The notes beneath the pieces are model-generated. The model saw only the letters and a list, made by a program, of their open reading frames with translations, searched no databases and was not told the DNA's origin. This document shows, piece after piece, positions 27,159 to 35,726 of a DNA stretch of 64,000 nt (position 1 is the stretch's first letter; each line of letters begins with the position of its first letter). The stretch comes from Comamonadaceae bacterium M7527 (lineage in GTDB: Bacteria > Pseudomonadota > Gammaproteobacteria > Burkholderiales > Burkholderiaceae_C): assembly GCA_021044545.1 (NCBI GenBank), contig CP087990.1, positions 1,798,001-1,862,000 of the forward strand, read 5' to 3'. The position numbers and the translations under genes were made by a program.

Positions 27159-28145
27159 ATGTTGTTTTTTTGTACAAGCATGCAGCAGAACGTGCTTACT
27201 CTCAGTTGGCGCGCACGCGCCATACACCCACTTTTGGTGATCGCCTGTGGTTTGTCAGCCATATTGCCGGTAGAGGCCGGTGCGGCGGCCAAGGCCAAGG
27301 GCCGCCACGGCGGCGTGGCACCAGACGCTTTTGCCCAACGGCTTGACCAGGCTATTTGCCAGGACTGGATGGCTCGCGTACCCGAACTGACCAGTGGTTT
27401 GTGTCGTACCTCAGGCTTGGTGCCCACCGCTGGGCGCAGCGTTGACGGTCAGGCGCTGTACCGGGTAGATGTGCGCGCGCACTCACCGCAGCTGCGCGTG
27501 ATGGTGGTGGGCGGCATTCATGGTGACGAGCTCACCTCCACCACATTGACCATGCGTTGGTTGCAGTTGGCCACAGACCAGCCCGCTATTGGTTACTGGC
27601 GCTTTATTCCGCTGCTCAATCCAGACGGTATGTTGGCCAGGCCTGCCAAGCGCATGAACGCCAACGGCGTGGACTTGAATCGCAACTTTCCCACAAAAAA
27701 CTGGGAGGCCGAGACCAAGCAGTACTGGGAAAAACGCACAGGCCGAGACCCGCGTCGCTGGCCGGGCCCGTCTGCTGGCTCTGAGCCCGAAACACAGTTC
27801 CTGTTAAGCGAAATCCAGTCTTTTCAACCAGACCTCATCGTGAGTATCCATGCGCCCTATGGCATTTTGGACTTTGACGGTGCGCTCACACCGCCTAAGA
27901 AGCTGGGGCGCTTACACCTGGACCAGCTGGGCATTTACCCCGGCTCAATGGGTAACTATGGCTCGTTGGAGTACCACGTACCTGTGGTGACTGTCGAACT
28001 GTTGCATGCCATAGACCCGCCCAGCCTAAAAGACACCAGGCAGATGTGGGGTGACTTGCTGGAGTGGATGCAAAACCGCTTGTTATTTGATCGCTACAGC
28101 GACCTTGTTCAACAGGGTGAGCATTTGCATCCTGATCAAAAGTAG
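27159..28145 (+). CDS. M14-family zinc carboxypeptidase (MpaA-like)
   Basis: A 328-residue carboxypeptidase-type protein. The zinc site is GGIHGDE (HxxE) with the third ligand His in VSIHAPYG; NGVDLNRNFPTKNW provides the substrate-binding Asn-Arg. The C-terminal VVTVELLHAI carries the catalytic Glu. This fits MpaA-like murein peptide amidases that cut the L-Glu-meso-DAP bond, though here an N-terminal hydrophobic segment (LLVIACGLSAILPVEAGAAA) suggests export. Starts at 27159 or 27180 are both possible. Confidence 0.78.
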   Translation: MLFFCTSMQQNVLTLSWRARAIHPLLVIACGLSAILPVEAGAAAKAKGRHGGVAPDAFAQRLDQAICQDWMARVPELTSGLCRTSGLVPTAGRSVDGQALYRVDVRAHSPQLRVMVVGGIHGDELTSTTLTMRWLQLATDQPAIGYWRFIPLLNPDGMLARPAKRMNANGVDLNRNFPTKNWEAETKQYWEKRTGRDPRRWPGPSAGSEPETQFLLSEIQSFQPDLIVSIHAPYGILDFDGALTPPKKLGRLHLDQLGIYPGSMGNYGSLEYHVPVVTVELLHAIDPPSLKDTRQMWGDLLEWMQNRLLFDRYSDLVQQGEHLHPDQK

Positions 28146-28266
28146 GTCTGCCAACGGCGCAGGTCAACGCCCTACAACCCCATTGTGCCGGCCACACAAG
28201 TGGCCATTTGAGTGTGTCACGGCCCAGTTGCTGATAAAAGCGCGACCATAAAAAGACGGAGACCAC

Positions 28267-29190
28267 ATGAACAACCTAGATCCACAAGCCCTAGAGTGCT
28301 TGGCCGCCATCGTGGAGGAGGGTGGTTTTGAGCGTGCCGCGCAGCGCCTCAACATCACGCAGTCGGCGGTATCTCAGCGCTTGCGTGCCCTGGAAGCACA
28401 AGCTGGCACGGTGTTGGTGGTACGCAGCAGGCCACTGCGCGCCACGTCGGCAGGGCAGTTGTTTATCAAGCACACCAAAATGTTGCGCTTGTTGCGTGCA
28501 GACCTTGAGCGCGAGTGGCGTGACATCGCCCCCGGCCATGAAGGCAGTGGGCGCGAAGACGAGGGCGTGTCTGTGGCCATTAATGCCGACAGCATTGCCA
28601 CATGGGCGTTGCCCGCACTGGATAGTTTGGCCCGCTCAGGCGCGCCGGTTGAAATCATTACCGACGATCAAGCCTTTACCCAGGACTGGTTGCGTCAAGG
28701 CCAGGTGATGGGTTGCGTCACTTCTATGAATCAAGCCTTACGCGGTTGCCGCATGGTGGCCTTGGGCAGCATGGATTACATCGCGGTCGCCTCACCCGAG
28801 TATGTACAAAGCTATTTGCCCAACGGGCTGACCGCGCACAACTTTCACCGTCAGTCCTTTGTGGCACACAACCGCAAAGACGATATACCGCGTGACTTTG
28901 TTACCAACGCATTTGGTATCAGTGCGCCCACCGTGCGCCGTGTATTCACGCCGTCAAGTAACGCCCAGGTGCGGGCCACGCAAGCAGGCTGGGGCTTGGC
29001 TGTGTTGCCGCGTTTGTTGGTGCAAGTCCTGGTCGATCGCGGCGAGTTGGTGCATTTGCAGCCCGGTTACAGCCACTGGGTCAACCTGTACTGGCATTGC
29101 TGGAACCTAGACTCTGCTGTGCTGGCCAACCTCAGTGCATCTTTGGGCGATGCGGCAAGGTTGAGCTTGCGGGCGCCAAGCAACACATAG
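28267..29190 (+). CDS. argP: LysR-family regulator ArgP (LysG-like)
   Basis: A 307-residue LysR regulator. MNNLDPQALECLAAIVEEG and FERAAQRLNITQSAVSQRLR are the ArgP/IciA/LysG-type HTH, and VMGCVTSM and AGWGLAVLPRLLV fit the effector domain. ArgP activates arginine/lysine exporter genes in other bacteria; no such exporter is adjacent, so the target is unclear (a LysE-type gene lies 13 kb away). GGAG precedes the ATG. Confidence 0.85.
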   Translation: MNNLDPQALECLAAIVEEGGFERAAQRLNITQSAVSQRLRALEAQAGTVLVVRSRPLRATSAGQLFIKHTKMLRLLRADLEREWRDIAPGHEGSGREDEGVSVAINADSIATWALPALDSLARSGAPVEIITDDQAFTQDWLRQGQVMGCVTSMNQALRGCRMVALGSMDYIAVASPEYVQSYLPNGLTAHNFHRQSFVAHNRKDDIPRDFVTNAFGISAPTVRRVFTPSSNAQVRATQAGWGLAVLPRLLVQVLVDRGELVHLQPGYSHWVNLYWHCWNLDSAVLANLSASLGDAARLSLRAPSNT

Positions 29191-29217
29191 GCGCTTACTG
29201 CCATTGCCGCGTGGGGG

Positions 29218-30189
29218 CTACATCTGCGCGCTCAAGGCCATGGTTTTAAGAAGCCATTGGTGTGCCGGGTTTTGGCTGCTGTGTCTGTGCCATAAAGCGT
29301 CTACGTGCACTTCGGGCACCTTAAGGGGCAGCTCGCGCTGCACCAGGGCACGCCCCATGCCTGTGGTGTCCACAAAGTGAGCGGGTAACACGGTGACCAG
29401 GTCCGAGCTGGCTACCACGCGCCCGGCGGTGAAAAACTGGTTGACTGTCATCACCACGCGGCGTTGCCTGCCCAACATGCGCAGCGCTTCGTCCACAAAG
29501 CCAAAAGGTCTTCCCGAGAAGCTCACCAGCAAATGCCGTGCGTTGCAGTAGTCGTCAAGGCTTAAGCCCGGCAGTGCGGCCATGGGGTGTTCGCGGCGCA
29601 TCACCACCACATAGCGTCCGCTGTACAGGCGTTGCAGCGCATAGCTGGGCGTAGCCTCTTGCAGGTGTACGGCAGACAGCTCGGCCATCACGCCCGGAAA
29701 GTGGCCAATGGCCATATCGGCCTCGCGGCTATCCAGCAGCGCTCTGGGGTCTCGCGTGGTCAGTGGCAGTACACGCAGGCTTACACCTGGTGCTTGGGTG
29801 TTGAGTGTGTCCACCACTGCGGGCATGAGCTTGGCGGCGGTGGCGTCTGACATGGCCAATATAAAGGTGTCGCCTGCGGTTGCCGGATCAAAGTGACCGG
29901 GCGCAATGGATTCGCGCAGCGTTGACAGCGCGCCGCGTACGGCGGGCCATAAGGCCAAGGCTTTGGGCGTTGGTTCAATGCCGTAGCCGCTGCGTTTGAC
30001 CAAGTCATCCTGCAACGCCTCGCGCAGGCGTCGCAAGGCGTTGCTGACTGCTGGCTGCGTCATGGCGAGGTTGTCGCCGGCGCGTGTGAGGTTGCGCTCA
30101 GACATTACCTCGTCAAACACGCGCAGCAAGTTCAGGTCCAGCTGGCGAAAGTTGACGGGCTTGGCTGGCAAGAGTGCATTAGAGGACAT
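29218..30189 (-). CDS. LysR-family regulator (NodD/LinR-like branch)
   Basis: A 323-residue LysR regulator. The HTH has FRQLDLNLLRVFDEVMSER and LAMTQPAVSNALRRLRE, the pattern of the NodD/NahR/LinR-like branch, and the effector domain has PLTTRDPRALL. The effector and targets are unknown. It converges with argP and is divergent from the small membrane protein at 30291, with a short palindrome (ATTCA-N5-TGAAT) three bases upstream. Confidence 0.85.
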   Translation of the reverse strand: MSSNALLPAKPVNFRQLDLNLLRVFDEVMSERNLTRAGDNLAMTQPAVSNALRRLREALQDDLVKRSGYGIEPTPKALALWPAVRGALSTLRESIAPGHFDPATAGDTFILAMSDATAAKLMPAVVDTLNTQAPGVSLRVLPLTTRDPRALLDSREADMAIGHFPGVMAELSAVHLQEATPSYALQRLYSGRYVVVMRREHPMAALPGLSLDDYCNARHLLVSFSGRPFGFVDEALRMLGRQRRVVMTVNQFFTAGRVVASSDLVTVLPAHFVDTTGMGRALVQRELPLKVPEVHVDALWHRHSSQNPAHQWLLKTMALSAQM

Positions 30190-30191
30190 AC

Positions 30192-30206
30192 ATTCACATT
30201 ATGAAT
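30192..30206. promoter_or_regulatory. LysR-type operator candidate
   Basis: ATTCACATTATGAAT has perfect 5-base arms with a 5-base centre and fits the T-N11-A LysR pattern. It lies 3 bases upstream of the LysR start codon and about 85 bases upstream of the divergent gene. A second palindrome AGGGT-TT-ACCCT lies at 30241-30252. Confidence 0.45.
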
Positions 30207-30290
30207 GGTATCTATTACAAAGATAAATTGGCAACTATATAGGGTTTACCCTAGACTTGCGGCATTGCTTTGATACCTCTTGAAAACACA

Positions 30291-30797
30291 ATGACCACCA
30301 ATACCGCACCCGCCATTCATACTGCCGCAGCTTTACGTCCAGCCCGCTCACCACGCCCACAGGCGCCGGCACTGACGGCAGCCTTGTTGGCTGCTGTTAC
30401 CGCCCTGGCGGTGGTACTGGCTGACCGCTATATCAGTGTTCTTACAGAAAACTACATCATGTTGGCCTGGCTGATGATGTGGGCCGTTGTATTTGTGGCT
30501 TTTGTAGGTTTGCGTCCAGTCGCACGCCGCGCGGCTTTGCGTTTGCAAGCTGTGGCCAACCGCTACGCTGCCCATTTGGCCGAGCAGCGCTCACAAGCCC
30601 GTTTTCTGGAAATGGCCGAGCGTGACCCACGCATCATGGCTGAACTCAACGCTGCGCGCGCACGTGCTGGCGACCAGTGCGAAACATTTGACGAAGCACT
30701 GGCGCCTTTGGGCATGGTTTCTTCAGTTACCAAGCCTGTTGTGCAGCCAACCGCTATTGCGACACGCCAGCGTTTGGCCAACCTGTACTACATCTGA
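30291..30797 (+). CDS. Two-helix membrane protein of unknown function
   Basis: A 168-residue protein, not recognised. After a Pro/Ala-rich N-terminus come two hydrophobic helices (about residues 30-45 and 55-75: LTAALLAAVTALAVVLA and YIMLAWLMMWAVVFVAFVGL). A basic, Arg-rich cytoplasmic segment follows with RFLEMAERDPRIMAEL, likely helical. The ATG at 30291 is chosen. A strong bidirectional terminator follows. It is divergent from a LysR regulator, which may control it. Confidence 0.65.
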   Translation: MTTNTAPAIHTAAALRPARSPRPQAPALTAALLAAVTALAVVLADRYISVLTENYIMLAWLMMWAVVFVAFVGLRPVARRAALRLQAVANRYAAHLAEQRSQARFLEMAERDPRIMAELNAARARAGDQCETFDEALAPLGMVSSVTKPVVQPTAIATRQRLANLYYI

Positions 30798-30813
30798 ATC
30801 TAAAGCGTAGTAA

Positions 30814-30853
30814 TAAAAAAGCCGCTTGAGTGTGATGCTCAAGCGGCTTTTTT
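30814..30853. terminator. Bidirectional Rho-independent terminator
   Basis: A perfect 10-base stem (GCCGCTTGAG at 30821-30830, CTCAAGCGGC at 30838-30847) with a 7-base loop has an A run before it and a T run after it. It serves both the upstream gene on + and pckG on -. Confidence 0.92.
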
Positions 30854-30881
30854 ACGTCTGCGGTTTTCGCCGCAGCGCGCG

Positions 30882-32718
30882 CTACAGCTTGGCTGCCCAA
30901 GCGGCTTTGGTGTCCACCAAGGCCTTTGGCAAGTTGTGCGCAAGTGTGTCAAACAATGCCTGGTGCAAGCCCAACTCTTCACGCCACGCTTGATTGTCAA
31001 TACTGGCGACCGCATCAAACTGTGCGGTGCTGAAGTCAAGGCCTTCCCAGTGCAAGTCGGCGTAGCTGGGCGTTACACCTGCCATGTGTTCGGTACCGCT
31101 GGCCTTGCCTTCAATGCGGTCAATCATCCACTTGAGCACGCGCATGTTTTCGCCAAAGCCGGGCCATACAAACTTGCCGTCATCGCCTTTGCGGAACCAG
31201 TTGGTGGTGAAAATCCTGGGCAGGGTTGCACCCTTCTTGCCAAGCTGTTCACCCATGTTGAGCCAGTGCTGGAAATAATCTCATGTTGTAGCCGGCAAAT
31301 GGCAGCATGGCAAACGGGTCGCGGCGCACCACGCCTTGTGCGCCAAAGGCAGCAGCGGTTGTTTCAGAGCCCATGGTGGCAGCCATGTATACGCCTTCGG
31401 TCCAGTTGCGCGCCTCTGTAACCAGTGGCACGGTGGTAGAGCGGCGGCCACCAAAGATAAACGCGTCAATGGCAACGCCTGCTGGGTCGTCCCACGCCTC
31501 GTCCAGTGCAGGGTTGTTGGTGGCAGCAACAGTGAAGCGCGCATTGGGATGGGCCGCTTTGGCACCTGTCTCTGCCGCAATGGCTGGGCTCCAATCCTTG
31601 CCTTGCCAGTCAATGGCGTGCGTAGGCGCTGGGCCCATGCCTTCCCACCATACGTCCCCGTCGTCTGTGAGGGCCACGTTGGTGAAAATGGCGTCGCGGT
31701 CAAGACTCTTCATGCAGTTGGGGTTGGTCTGCATGTTGGTGCCAGGGGCTACACCAAAGTAGCCCGCCTCAGGGTTGATGGCACGCAAGCGGCCGTTGGC
31801 GTCTGGCTTAATCCAGGCGATGTCGTCGCCAATGGTGGTGACTTTCCAGCCCTCAAAACCGGCTGGCGGTATCAGCATGGCAAAGTTGGTTTTGCCACAT
31901 GCGCTAGGGAAGGCGGCGGCCACATGGTATTTTTTGCCCTGGGGGTTGGTCACGCCCAGAATAAGCATGTGCTCGGCCAACCAGCCTTGGGCTTGACCCA
32001 TTGTGGATGCAATGCGCAGCGCAAAACACTTTTTGCCCAGCAGGGCGTTGCCGCCGTAGCCAGAGCCGTATGACCAGATTTCGCGCGTCTTAGGGAAATG
32101 CACAATGTATTTGGTGTCTGGGTTGCAAGGCCAGGCCACGTCTGCTTGGCCAGAGGCCAAGGGGGCGCCTACCGTGTGCATGCAGGGTACAAAATCGCCG
32201 TCTGCACCCAATACGTCTAGTACGGCCTTGCCCATGCGTGTCATCAAGCGCATGTTCACGGCGACGTAGGGGCTGTCTGACAGTTCTACGCCAATATGTG
32301 CGATGGGCGAGCCCAATGGACCCATTGAAAATGGCACCACGTACATGGTGCGTCCAGCCATAGAGCCCGTAAACAAGGGGTCTAGGGTGGCGCGCATGTC
32401 ATCTGGTGCCATCCAGTTGTTGGTGGGGCCGGCGTCTAGCTTGTCGTCAGTACAAATGAAGGTGCGGTCTTCAACGCGGGCTACATCCGATGGATCAGAG
32501 CAGGCCAAAAACGAGTTGGGGCGCTTGGCTGCATTTAGGCGCTTCATGGTGCCGCTGGCTACCATTTGATCGCACAACGCGTCGTATTCGGCTTGACTGC
32601 CGTCGCACCAGTGCACGTTGGCGGGCTGGGTGAGGTTGGCCATGTCTTGTACCCAGGCCAATAGCTTGGTGTGCTGGACGTACGCTGGCGCGTTGATGTT
32701 GACGGTGGGCGTGCTCAT
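30882..32718 (-). CDS. pckG: Phosphoenolpyruvate carboxykinase (GTP), frameshifted in this sequence
   Basis: GTP-dependent PEPCK, about 612 residues once repaired, converting oxaloacetate to PEP in gluconeogenesis. The first frame holds the P-loop SACGKTNFAML with the hyper-reactive Cys, GDDIAWIKPDANGRL, and ends just after AGYNM. The second frame continues YFQHWLNMGEQLG with the C-terminal domain. The break at about 31278-31281 is out of frame by +1 or -2; loss of a CG or GC from AGCGAT would restore the usual NMSDYFQHW. The ATG at 32718 precedes TPTVNINAPAYV. The upstream gap carries many inverted repeats. Confidence 0.92.
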
Positions 32719-32814
32719 GCGGTGGTTCTCCATAAATGAATAAACAGCGCACCAGCTCATGCCACTTGCAGCGCGCAAAATGGGCGTTGTTTAGTCACTA
32801 GCCGTATAGGAACG

Positions 32815-32981
32815 CGCAAACCAGATGAGGTTTGCGAATGGGCCAAGACCAAGCACCAGGGTAGACAGTGCTGGCTGTATGCCAAAGCAGTCTGCGCTGT
32901 GAGCGCAACTTTTTCATTTTAGGGAGTGCGGGGCTTGGTTACCAAGCGGTTACATGCAAAAAATGCATGGCTTTATAAGCC
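32815..32981 (-). promoter_or_regulatory. Palindrome-rich region upstream of pckG, possible structured leader
   Basis: Five perfect inverted repeats lie in 167 bases: CGCAAACC/GGTTTGCG (32815-32836), GCGCT/AGCGC (32894-32906), GCTTGGT-T-ACCAAGC (32933-32947), CATGCA/TGCATG around AAAAA (32953-32969) and GGCTT/AAGCC around TAT (32969-32981). A weaker AGCAC/GTGCT pair lies at 32852-32872. The rest of 32719-33013 shows no gene. This could be a structured 5' leader RNA or clustered operators; no known riboswitch family is recognised. Confidence 0.45.
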
Positions 32982-33013
32982 AAAATGTAGGTTTTACCTG
33001 CGTTGCACAGGCG

Positions 33014-33043
33014 AAAAAAAACCAGCACTGCACCCGTGCTGGT
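33014..33043 (-). terminator. Rho-independent terminator of the 48-residue membrane protein gene
   Basis: On the minus strand ACCAGCAC and GTGCTGGT form a perfect 8-base stem with a 7-base loop, followed by seven or more T. It is 22 bases after the stop codon of the small gene. Confidence 0.88.
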
Positions 33044-33064
33044 CTTTGCGAAAGCACGCAGGCT

Positions 33065-33211
33065 TTAGGCCATAAACACGGCAATAAACGCCAACAAAAA
33101 CATCAAAATGGCACCGGCAACAGGCAGTACCACTGGCATTTTGTGAACAATACTTTCAACGACATCTTCCTCAGCGTGCGCGGTGTGGTGGTCATTGTTG
33201 TTTGCAGACAT
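33065..33211 (-). CDS. Small single-helix membrane protein, 48 residues
   Basis: Reads MSANNNDHHTAHAEEDVVES, then a hydrophobic helix (about residues 25-47: MPVVLPVAGAILMFLLAFI) and ends in FMA. The soluble N-terminus is rich in Asn, His and Asp; the protein would be bitopic. GGAG lies 7 bases before the ATG, a TAAAAT hexamer lies about 52 bases upstream, and a strong terminator follows, so this is a self-contained gene. It is not recognised; size and form resemble small subunits or regulators of membrane complexes, but that is only an analogy. Confidence 0.7.
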   Translation of the reverse strand: MSANNNDHHTAHAEEDVVESIVHKMPVVLPVAGAILMFLLAFIAVFMA

Positions 33212-33578
33212 GGCTAGCTCCAAAAGTGGGTTAGACCAAGAGAGGTCTTTCTAACGCTGTATTTTAGCGTAAAGCTTGCAGGTAACACTTTGCAGTGCAG
33301 ATTCCCTGGCAGTCATAAAGGGCGTCTTTGCAACACGCCACCGTTTTTGGGCCGCAGCAGCGTTGCGCGCCATTCAGACGGGTCGCGGTGGTGGCTAGGG
33401 CTGCACGTTGGAAATAAGCGACACCACGCGCCAACTGCCGGTGCTACCGTCCACCGCTATACCCACCAAGCTGGTGCTAGACCATTCAACACCCGGCGAC
33501 TATCAGCCTGTAGCGCTGTCATGCCAGGCCGCTTGGTCTGGTTTCTTACTGTTTACATCAACCAAAAGCCATTGCGAC
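33212..33578. other. Non-coding gap before kynU
   Basis: 367 bases without a supported gene. 33233-33270 holds two short inverted repeats (AGACC/GGTCT and ACGCT/AGCGT) in the promoter region of the small minus-strand gene. 33390-33570 has a coding-like minus-strand frame interrupted by several stops, possibly a degraded gene end. No clear promoter for kynU is recognised. Confidence 0.35.
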
Positions 33579-34859
33579 ATGACGACCATCACCCGCGACC
33601 ACTGCGAACAACTGGACCAACAAGACCCATTGCGCAGCATGCGCGACGCCTTTGATTTGCCAGCAGGCACTATCTACCTGGACGGTAACTCCTTGGGTGC
33701 GTTGCCCAAAGCGACAGCCGCCGCGGTGGCCAGGGTTGTGACCAAAGAGTGGGGTCAAGACTTGATTCAAAGCTGGAACAAAGCGGGCTGGTTTGTGTCG
33801 CCGCAACAGCTTGGCAATCGCCTGGCGCCTTGGGTGGGCGCAGCCGCGGGTGAGGTGGTGGTTACGGATACCACCAGCGTCAATTTGTACAAAGTGTTGT
33901 GCGCCGCTGCTGAACTCGCTGGTCAACAACATCCAGACAAGCGCGTGTTGCTGAGCGAGGCTAGCAACTTCCCCACAGACTTGTACATCGCACAGTCGGT
34001 ATGCCGACAATACGATTTGCGCCTTGAACTGACCACGGCACAAAACCTGGACGGTGCACTCACCAATGACGTGGCGGTGCTCATGCTCACGCATGTGAAC
34101 TACCGCACAGGCGCCATGTACGACATGGCTGGGGTTACCAAGGCGGCGCACGATGTGGGCGCGCTGATGGTGTGGGACTTGGCCCACAGCGCAGGCGCCG
34201 TGCCGGTTGACCTAAACGGTGCAGACGCCGACTACGCCGTGGGTTGCGGCTACAAGTATTTGAATGGTGGCCCGGGTGCGCCCGCATTTGTGTGGGCCAA
34301 TGCACGTGTGGTCAATCAGACGCGCCAACCCGTTAGTGGTTGGTGGGGCCATGCCTTGCCTTTTGCGTTTGATGCCAATTACGTGCCCCAACAAGGCATC
34401 GACCAGTACCTGTGCGGCACGCAGTCCATGTTGGCGATGGCGGCCATGGGTTGCGGCCTTGATGTGTTTGACCAAGTCGGTGCATTAGGTGGCATGGCTG
34501 CTATTCGCAGCAAATCGTTGGCGTTGACAGACTTGTTTTTGCAGCTTTGCGAGCAGCGTTGCAAAGCGTTTGGCTTGCACAACGTCACACCTGTAGCACA
34601 CACACAGCGTGGTTCACAAGTCAGCCTGGCCGCACCAACCGGTGGCTTGGCGATGATGCAAGCGTTGATAGCAAGAGGCGTAGTGGGTGACTTTAGAGCG
34701 GGCGGCGCCAACGGCGAGGCAGATCTGCTGCGCTTTGGTTTTACGCCGCTGTACACACGCTATGTAGATGCCTTTGATGCCATTGATCATTTGGTGCACG
34801 TGCTGCAAAGCAATGCCTGGCAACGGCCAGAATTCAACCGCACACAGGTGGTGACATGA
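33579..34859 (+). CDS. kynU: Kynureninase
   Basis: A 426-residue PLP enzyme that cleaves kynurenine to anthranilate and alanine (or 3-hydroxykynurenine to 3-hydroxyanthranilate). The N-terminus has YLDGNSLGALP; the PLP Lys is in GCGYKYLNGGPGAPAF, preceded by WDLAHSAGA; GVVGDFRAG and LRFGFTPLYTRY follow near the C-terminus. The ATG at 33579 is chosen where conservation begins. The stop overlaps the kynA start (ATGA), so kynU and kynA are one operon. Confidence 0.95.
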   Translation: MTTITRDHCEQLDQQDPLRSMRDAFDLPAGTIYLDGNSLGALPKATAAAVARVVTKEWGQDLIQSWNKAGWFVSPQQLGNRLAPWVGAAAGEVVVTDTTSVNLYKVLCAAAELAGQQHPDKRVLLSEASNFPTDLYIAQSVCRQYDLRLELTTAQNLDGALTNDVAVLMLTHVNYRTGAMYDMAGVTKAAHDVGALMVWDLAHSAGAVPVDLNGADADYAVGCGYKYLNGGPGAPAFVWANARVVNQTRQPVSGWWGHALPFAFDANYVPQQGIDQYLCGTQSMLAMAAMGCGLDVFDQVGALGGMAAIRSKSLALTDLFLQLCEQRCKAFGLHNVTPVAHTQRGSQVSLAAPTGGLAMMQALIARGVVGDFRAGGANGEADLLRFGFTPLYTRYVDAFDAIDHLVHVLQSNAWQRPEFNRTQVVT

Positions 34860-35695
34860 ACAAGCCCCAGGATATCGTGGCGCGCGAAGGCGCCAAGCTG
34901 GACTACGCCGCAGATATGACATACGGCGACTACTTGCATCTGGACGACATTTTGAATGCGCAGCGCCCACTGTCGCCAGTGCACGACGAAATGCTGTTCA
35001 TCGTGCAACACCAAACCAGCGAGTTGTGGATGAAGCTGATGTTGCACGAGTTGCGCGCAGCCTTGCAAGCCTTGCAAGAAGGTGAGTCAAACCTAGCGTT
35101 CAAGATGATGGCGCGCGTGGGCCGCATCATGGCGCAGCTGGTGGGCGCGTGGGATGTGCTGGCGACCATGACGCCGCCAGAGTACAGCGCCTTACGCCCT
35201 TACCTGGGCCATTCAAGCGGCTTTCAAAGCGCGCAATACCGCTGCATCGAGTTCTTGCTGGGTAACAAGAACGCCACCATGCTCAAACCCCACGCCCACA
35301 AGCCAGAGTTGCTGGCCATGGTGCAACAGGCCTTTGAAGCGCCGTCGCTTTATGACATTGCCATTGGTTTGCTCGCCCAGGCAGGCTTGCCCATTGATGC
35401 CCAGCACTTGCAACGCGACTGGACTAAAAGCCACACCAGCAGCGCCAATGTACAGGCCGCCTGGAAGGTGGTCTACCAGAACCCGCAACAGTATTGGACG
35501 CTTTATCAGCTGGGCGAGAAGCTCACGGATATTGAGGATACGTTTAGGCTGTGGCGGTTCAGACACTTGACCACAGTTGAGCGGGTGATTGGTGTGCGCA
35601 AAGGCACAGGTGGGACCAGTGGTACCGGCTACTTAAAGGCGATGTTGGACGTGGTGTTGTTCCCAGAGATTTGGCAGGTTAGGGCAGAGTTGTAG
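34856..35695 (+). CDS. kynA: Tryptophan 2,3-dioxygenase
   Basis: A 279-residue heme enzyme that opens the indole ring of tryptophan to N-formylkynurenine. YGDYLHLDDILNAQ, HDEMLFIVQHQTSELWMK, SSGFQSAQYRCIEFLLGNK and the C-terminal RFRHLTTVERVIGVRKGTGG are family hallmarks, including the proximal heme His in the last motif. It overlaps kynU by 4 bases. No kynB (formamidase) is adjacent, so that step must be encoded elsewhere. Confidence 0.97.
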   Translation: MNKPQDIVAREGAKLDYAADMTYGDYLHLDDILNAQRPLSPVHDEMLFIVQHQTSELWMKLMLHELRAALQALQEGESNLAFKMMARVGRIMAQLVGAWDVLATMTPPEYSALRPYLGHSSGFQSAQYRCIEFLLGNKNATMLKPHAHKPELLAMVQQAFEAPSLYDIAIGLLAQAGLPIDAQHLQRDWTKSHTSSANVQAAWKVVYQNPQQYWTLYQLGEKLTDIEDTFRLWRFRHLTTVERVIGVRKGTGGTSGTGYLKAMLDVVLFPEIWQVRAEL

Positions 35696-35726
35696 GGGGT
35701 GCTGTTTGACTGCCAACGCAGCTGCA

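Noticed and set aside
33390..33570. Coding-like minus-strand frame with several stops before kynU
   Set aside because: Too many stops and no recognisable domain; noted only as a possible remnant.
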